Below, in pieces: positions 59,605-64,000 of a DNA stretch of 64,000 nt. The stretch is taken from contig JAFYLQ010000049.1 of assembly GCA_017550105.1 (NCBI GenBank), forward strand, positions 1 to 64,000, written 5' to 3'. The position numbers and the translations under genes were made by a program. A model generated the notes under the pieces. That model worked only from the letters and a program-made list of their open reading frames with translations, had not been told where the DNA came from and made no database searches. This DNA comes from Clostridia bacterium. GTDB taxonomy: Bacteria; Bacillota; Clostridia; Oscillospirales; Acutalibacteraceae. Each line of letters starts with the position of its first letter. The first letter of the stretch is position 1.

Positions 59605-61860
59605 TTATTTACTCGTGTTACTCATTGTAAACACAAGCTCGCCGCCCTGCATAAGCTCGGCATGGGTGATATATACGTCCGTAAGCTCTTTGCCGTTAAA
59701 GGTAACCTTTTCAATGTAAACGTTTTCGGCACTTTGATTGTTTGCGGTTATTTTAAGAGCTTTGCCATTGGGCAGGGTAAGCTCGGCACTGTCAACATTG
59801 GGTGAGCCAAGCCAATATTTATCGGTTCCTGCCAATGGGTAAAAGCCCATAGCCGAGAATACGTACCACGAGCTTATTGTGCCCCCGTCATCGTTTCCGT
59901 CAAGGCCGTCAATATCGGTGCTGAAGCGGTTGTCGAGGGTCCAACGCACCCATTTCTGAGTAAGGTCGCTTCTGCCTGCATTTGCAAAAAGGTAGGGTGT
60001 ATGTATATCGTGCTGATTACCAATCCAATACCCCGCACCGGGATTCCAATGGGCTCGGTTAGGTGCGGCGCCCTCCATAAATGCTTCAAGCTCAGAAACG
60101 AAGTATTCCTCGGAGCCAAAAAGCTCAATCATACCGTCAATATCGTGCATTGCGCTGTATCGCCAATGGTTTGCACTACCCTCACAGTAACAGCCCACGT
60201 ACTTATCAAGGAAGGATAAGCCGAAATAGGAGTTGATTTTGGGGGTGAAATTACTGTCAAAGCTGCCGTCGGTGTTTTTTGCTCTGAAGTATTTTGTTTC
60301 GGTGTCGAATATGTTTTTGTAATAAGCGGATTTTTCGGCGTATTTTTCACCTTCCTCGGTTTTGCCCAAGGCGTAAGCAAGCTCGGAAAGTGCGCCGTCC
60401 TCCCATGCATATTCAAGGGTGTGGCTTACGCTATTGCTTACACCCTCCATATCATTGGGCACGTAGCCGTATTGATTATAATACTCCGCATACTCTCTGC
60501 CGACAATTTCCGTTTTGCCGTCGGAGGATTTTTTCATATACTCGTAAGCGGTTTCTACGTCAAAATCCCTGTAATTTTTAAGGTAGCTTTCGGTTATTAC
60601 TATATTTGCAGGGTCGCCGAACATAGAACCCGCATAGCCCGCACCCATGGGCCAACGGGGAAGCTCGCCCCCTGTGTTTGCCATTTCAACAAGGCTATTA
60701 AGACAGTCCTTCTGAATCTGGGGTTCTATAAGCATATATAACGCGTGGGTGTTTCGGCAGGTATCCCACAGGGACATATCGGTTCTGTAGGTGTAGCCCT
60801 CTGCCACGTGCACCTCTTTGTCAAAGCCAAGGTATTCGCCGTTTAAATCGGTGAAATTTGTGGGCATTATCATTGTGTGATAAAGGGAGGTGTAAAAATT
60901 CTTCTTTATTTGCTCGTCGGTGCTTTCGATTTCGATGGCGGAAAGGTGATTTTCCCAATTATCGTGTGTTTTCTGTCTTACACCGTCAAAGTTAAGGTCG
61001 CCTGTTTCCTCCTGAAGATTAAGCATTGCGTTTTCTGTACTTACAAAGCTTATGCCAACCTTCAGCTCAATGCTTTCATTTTCCATAGAGCCGAAATTCA
61101 GGTCTGCGACAAGATTTTCGGCGTCACCTGAAATTGTGCAGGACTTAATTTCTTTATCGGCCTTTGCGGCAAAATACACGGGCAAGCCGTCGTATCTTTC
61201 AGAAAAAACCGCTCTGAGTACTGCACCGCCCGTAAGAATCCCCGTTTCTTCATCAAAGGATGCAAAGCCGTCCGTACAACCGTTGTCACCTGCGGCGCTT
61301 GTAACGTCAAGGGAGAGACGGGCTTCATCGGAGTGGTTAAAGGTGTACCTGTGAACACCCGTGTGCTCATCGGCAGTCATTTCCGCAAGACAACCGATTG
61401 TGTCAAGATAAACTGCATAATAGCCGACACCTGCAACCTCGTTATTGTGCGAAAAGGGAAGGGCAGTAGCTTCCTTATCTCCGATTGTTGGAGTAACCCT
61501 AAAAATGCCGTAATCCGTGGCACCCGTTCCCGAAAGTCGGGAGTGACTGAAGCCACGAATATGCCTGTTTTCATAATAATAGCCCGAGGTATTTGTTTTC
61601 ATAACGAAAGCACCGCCCACGAATGCCGTGTCGGGACCAAGCCTTACTGCACCGAAGGGAGCACACGCCGCAGGGCTCAGCATACCGCAGGTCCAGGGTG
61701 TGCCACCCGTTCCCGTAAAAAGGTCAACGTATTGTGTATGCTCGCCTGTAACAAGCTCGGGCATATCCACACTTTTTAACGAAACGCCGTTTGAAATGCT
61801 ACCAATAAGGGTTTCAATTGCAATAAAGCCTGAAACCAGTACTCTTACAACCTTCCACAT
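59605..61860 (-). CDS. GH92 alpha-mannosidase, exported
   Basis: A 751-residue enzyme with an N-terminal signal or anchor (VVRVLVSGFIAIETLIGSIS). GH92 blocks: YVDLFTGTGGTPWTCG, PFGAVRLGPDT, IRGFSHSRLSGTGATDYGIF, LWDTCRNTHALYMLIEP, EGVSNSVSHTLEYAWEDGAL, HWNPGAGYWIGNQHDIHTPY and GNDDGGTISSWYVFSAMGFY. The last keeps the two aspartates but has Gly and Thr where GNEDCGQMSAW is common. Family knowledge: calcium-dependent, inverting exo-mannosidases acting on N-glycans or mannans. Suggests use of host or fungal mannose glycans. Confidence 0.92.
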   Translation of the reverse strand: MWKVVRVLVSGFIAIETLIGSISNGVSLKSVDMPELVTGEHTQYVDLFTGTGGTPWTCGMLSPAACAPFGAVRLGPDTAFVGGAFVMKTNTSGYYYENRHIRGFSHSRLSGTGATDYGIFRVTPTIGDKEATALPFSHNNEVAGVGYYAVYLDTIGCLAEMTADEHTGVHRYTFNHSDEARLSLDVTSAAGDNGCTDGFASFDEETGILTGGAVLRAVFSERYDGLPVYFAAKADKEIKSCTISGDAENLVADLNFGSMENESIELKVGISFVSTENAMLNLQEETGDLNFDGVRQKTHDNWENHLSAIEIESTDEQIKKNFYTSLYHTMIMPTNFTDLNGEYLGFDKEVHVAEGYTYRTDMSLWDTCRNTHALYMLIEPQIQKDCLNSLVEMANTGGELPRWPMGAGYAGSMFGDPANIVITESYLKNYRDFDVETAYEYMKKSSDGKTEIVGREYAEYYNQYGYVPNDMEGVSNSVSHTLEYAWEDGALSELAYALGKTEEGEKYAEKSAYYKNIFDTETKYFRAKNTDGSFDSNFTPKINSYFGLSFLDKYVGCYCEGSANHWRYSAMHDIDGMIELFGSEEYFVSELEAFMEGAAPNRAHWNPGAGYWIGNQHDIHTPYLFANAGRSDLTQKWVRWTLDNRFSTDIDGLDGNDDGGTISSWYVFSAMGFYPLAGTDKYWLGSPNVDSAELTLPNGKALKITANNQSAENVYIEKVTFNGKELTDVYITHAELMQGGELVFTMSNTSK

Positions 61861-61916
61861 AACTTCTCACTCCTTATAAGGGTATTTTAACACCGCTAAC
61901 GATTATATTCAAGAAT

Positions 61917-61950
61917 AAAAACGGCAACAGTTGTTTTTCTGTTGCCGTTT
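61917..61950 (-). terminator. Terminator of Gfo/Idh gene
   Basis: Ten-base perfect core stem (61921-61930 with 61939-61948) with A/T flanks, 23 bases past the minus-strand stop. Confidence 0.85.
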
Positions 61951-61972
61951 AGGTGTGTTTAGAAAAGTTTAA

Positions 61973-63034
61973 TTATAACTGAATTTCTCTGCCTTTTTCT
62001 GCGGATTCGTAAATTGCACAAAGGATTTTAATCATATCAACGCCCTGTGAAGGCTTGAAAACGGGCTCGGCACCCTCGGTGAGTACGTCAACGAAGTTCT
62101 TTATATTGTGCTTGTGACCGTTTGTGTCCATTTTGCCCTTGGGTATAATGTCAAGAAGCTGACCGTTGTCCTCGGTGAAGAATTCAACCTCGTTTTCTTC
62201 CCATTTAAGACCCGCCTTTGTACCACGAAGCTCAACGTAGCGGGTTTCCTCCTTGATGTTTGATGCCCAGCTAAACTCTATCTGAAGCACCGCACCGTTA
62301 TCAAAGCGAATCATACCCATTGCAAGGTCCTCAACGTCAAAGGTGCCCTCTGCCTTTGCATCACCGAATTTTGAGTTTTCAGAGTCGCTTGTGTCGTTAT
62401 CTGCAAACTTTGTGTATGTGTTTGCGCTTACTGCAACGGGGGTGGGGTTGCCCATAAGCCACACCGCAAGGTCAATCATATGAACACCAAGGTCAATAAG
62501 GGGACCGCCGCCTGACTGCTCCTTAGTTGTGAACCAACCGCCCTTGCCGGGGATACCACGGCGTCTTTGCCAACCGCAACGACCGCAATAGATTTCACCC
62601 ATTTTGCCGTCTTCAACAAACTTTTTGGCATACTGTGAAGCGGTAGCAAAACGGTTGTTTCTGATAACCATAAGCACCTTGCCTGCCTCGTCGGCGGCAT
62701 TTTTCATTTTAAGAACCTCTGTAACGTCAATGGCGTCGGGCTTTTCGCACAAAACGTGCTTGCCCGCCTTGAAGGCATCGACGGCGATTATTGAGTGAAG
62801 GTAGTTGGGTGTGCAGATGTCAACAGCATCAATGCTCTCGTCCTTAAGGAGCTCCTTATAATCTGTGTAAACTGCCGCATCGGGGTAATATTTATCCCTG
62901 AGTGCGATGGCTCTTTCTTCGATAATATCACAGAAAGCAACAATTTCTACTCTGTCATCCTCGCAATAATTGGGGACGTGGCAACCACGACAGATACCGC
63001 CGTTACCTATAAGTGCAACCTTTAGTTTTGACAT
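61973..63034 (-). CDS. Gfo/Idh/MocA family oxidoreductase
   Basis: A 353-residue NAD(P) enzyme. Start SKLKVALIGNGGICRGCHVP; catalytic lysine in HVLCEKPDAIDVTEV; RRRGIPGKGGWFTTKEQSGG followed by GPLIDLGVHMIDLAVWLMGN carries the conserved histidine. The GIPGKGGWF pattern is common in sugar dehydrogenases of polysaccharide-utilisation loci. It sits between GH92 and a PHP-domain gene, all on the minus strand with terminators between. Substrate unknown. Confidence 0.85.
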   Translation of the reverse strand: MSKLKVALIGNGGICRGCHVPNYCEDDRVEIVAFCDIIEERAIALRDKYYPDAAVYTDYKELLKDESIDAVDICTPNYLHSIIAVDAFKAGKHVLCEKPDAIDVTEVLKMKNAADEAGKVLMVIRNNRFATASQYAKKFVEDGKMGEIYCGRCGWQRRRGIPGKGGWFTTKEQSGGGPLIDLGVHMIDLAVWLMGNPTPVAVSANTYTKFADNDTSDSENSKFGDAKAEGTFDVEDLAMGMIRFDNGAVLQIEFSWASNIKEETRYVELRGTKAGLKWEENEVEFFTEDNGQLLDIIPKGKMDTNGHKHNIKNFVDVLTEGAEPVFKPSQGVDMIKILCAIYESAEKGREIQL

Positions 63035-63055
63035 ATAAATTCACTCCTATATAAC

Positions 63056-63083
63056 AAAATCAGGTGAAGGGTCACCTGATTTT
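63056..63083 (-). terminator. Terminator of right-end PHP gene
   Basis: Perfect 12-base stem (63056-63067 with 63072-63083, loop AGGG) 25 bases past the stop of the PHP-domain gene. Confidence 0.88.
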
Positions 63084-63107
63084 GCTGATTGTTATATTAA
63101 TGTTTAA

Positions 63108-64000
63108 TTAAGCGATAAAGAGGATTGTTTTGATGAAATCAAGAAGCATAGCGATGAAATCCTTAGTAACGGTAGCAACTGCATCAACTGTTGTGTCGGT
63201 GTAGTTGTCATCTGTCATATCGCCGTCATCACAAACGAATGCCTGTGTAAGGGTCTTGCCGCCTGCACCCTCAAGCTCTGCACGAACATAGCTGCCGATT
63301 TCGTCGCTATGAGCACGAAGCTTGATTGTTGATGAAACAACGTCGCCTGATTTCTTTGTGTTTGTCTGAATGATTTCGCCGTCTGCAATCCAGTTGATTT
63401 TGTCGCAGTTTTTACCTACGATGGTAATTGTGTCTGCGTCCTCGTCAACAAGGATGCATGTAACCATGGGATATTCTGAAACGGTTTCGTCACCGATTCT
63501 TTCGCCGTCTTCATATCTTGAAACTGCGAAGAATGCGCCGTTTTCCATAGTTGTTCTAACGTTTGCCTGTGAGAATTCGGGCATAACGAAATCCATAAAC
63601 GCAGTGTCGATATCGTTAAGGTGGTGAGCGTCGTTGTTACCGAAGCCCCAAACGTTTTTGCCCTGAGGAATACAAACCTTAAGAAGCTCGTCCCAAAGGA
63701 TACGGTCGCTGCTTGTGGGTCTGTCGAATGCGTTGTAAACCTCAATACCAAGGCATGAGGGATATCTTAAAAGAAGGTCTGCAAAGAACTCAACGTTACC
63801 GGGGTCACGTGCAATGCTTTCGTCACCTGCGGAGCTGAGCCAGTCACCGGGATGGTTGATGTGGGAAATACCGCCTGCTTCTTCAATGAGTCTTACCATT
63901 GTTTCGAAGTCGCCTTCTTTACCCATAACGCCCTCGGCACGGTTGTCGTTCATAAAGTAGCCGTTAACGTGGTTCTTCTGAGTAACAAGGTAGTTACCCT
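63108..64000 (-). CDS. PHP-domain protein, 5' end outside window
   Basis: At least 297 residues; the frame is open to the right edge (upstream codons read GNYLVTQKNHVNGYF), so the internal ATG at 63953 is not a proven start. PHP motifs: GISHINHPGDW, CLGIEVYNAFDRP and NVWGFGNNDAHHLNDIDTAF. Residues after FAVSRYEDGERIGDE form a beta-rich domain (IKLRAHSDEIGSYVRAELEG). The C-terminal tail VTKDFIAMLLDFIKTILFIA is hydrophobic. N-terminal half of the PHP domain, and any signal peptide, lie outside. Probably an exported phosphoesterase. Confidence 0.75.
   Translation of the reverse strand, partial: GNYLVTQKNHVNGYFMNDNRAEGVMGKEGDFETMVRLIEEAGGISHINHPGDWLSSAGDESIARDPGNVEFFADLLLRYPSCLGIEVYNAFDRPTSSDRILWDELLKVCIPQGKNVWGFGNNDAHHLNDIDTAFMDFVMPEFSQANVRTTMENGAFFAVSRYEDGERIGDETVSEYPMVTCILVDEDADTITIVGKNCDKINWIADGEIIQTNTKKSGDVVSSTIKLRAHSDEIGSYVRAELEGAGGKTLTQAFVCDDGDMTDDNYTDTTVDAVATVTKDFIAMLLDFIKTILFIA

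Overview
The window looks like chromosomal DNA of an anaerobic, probably gut-associated, low-to-mid GC Clostridia-type Firmicute (inference). Supporting signs are strong AGGAGG-type ribosome sites, sigma-A-like promoters with 16-18 base spacers, a short MetH without a reactivation domain, a YnzC-type DUF896 protein, FakA/FakB fatty acid kinase genes, YqeG and S21. No taxonomic marker good enough for a closer placement is present.

Layout. 1-237 is an antisense fragment of a glycerophosphodiester phosphodiesterase joined abruptly to the 3' end of a capD/epsC-type gene, so the left edge looks like a rearrangement or an assembly chimera. 239-19030 is a long plus-strand capsule/exopolysaccharide operon: six glycosyltransferases, a pyruvyl-transferase/FrhB fusion, a Wzy-like polymerase, a Wzx flippase, UDP-ManNAcA synthesis (wecB, wecC), UDP-L-FucNAc synthesis (capE, capF, capG) and a Gfo/Idh sugar oxidoreductase. 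The sugar set recalls Staphylococcus aureus type 5/8 capsule. metH and a membrane protein follow in the same direction.

22.8-28.4 kb (mostly minus strand) holds a stomatin-like protein, pnp, rpsO and a two-domain class II aldolase, separated by a dispersed intergenic repeat family. 28.4-35.1 kb is an unusual metabolic locus: two class III (glutamate-1-semialdehyde-like) aminotransferases, a split transketolase and two SCP2-like proteins, arranged around a divergent promoter region, with the double-domain aldolase alongside. It matches no pathway I can name and is the best candidate here for an undescribed metabolic system. 35.5-39.5 kb has rpsU, yqeG, an Xaa-Pro peptidase, a type 4 uracil-DNA glycosylase and an FGGY kinase.

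39.7-47.0 kb (minus) has a Gfo/Idh-GNAT-DUF896 operon, then fakB-fakA-plsC with an alpha/beta hydrolase carrying a cysteine nucleophile elbow and two paralogous small membrane proteins. 47.1-54.7 kb is a glycan/phosphate utilisation stretch: alkaline phosphatase, metallophosphoesterase, secreted SGNH esterase, GHL6/GH151-like hydrolase and a PHP phosphoesterase.

54.8-59.4 kb is a compact AT-rich restriction-modification island downstream of tRNA-Leu(GAG), bounded by a 13-base repeat of the tRNA 3' end. It carries two DNA methyltransferases, a small gene broken by a one-base shift, an EVE-like/PD-(D/E)XK nuclease, an HNH nuclease and a controller protein with recognisable C-boxes. 59.6-64.0 kb returns to glycan metabolism: a GH92 mannosidase, a Gfo/Idh oxidoreductase and a PHP-domain protein running off the right edge.
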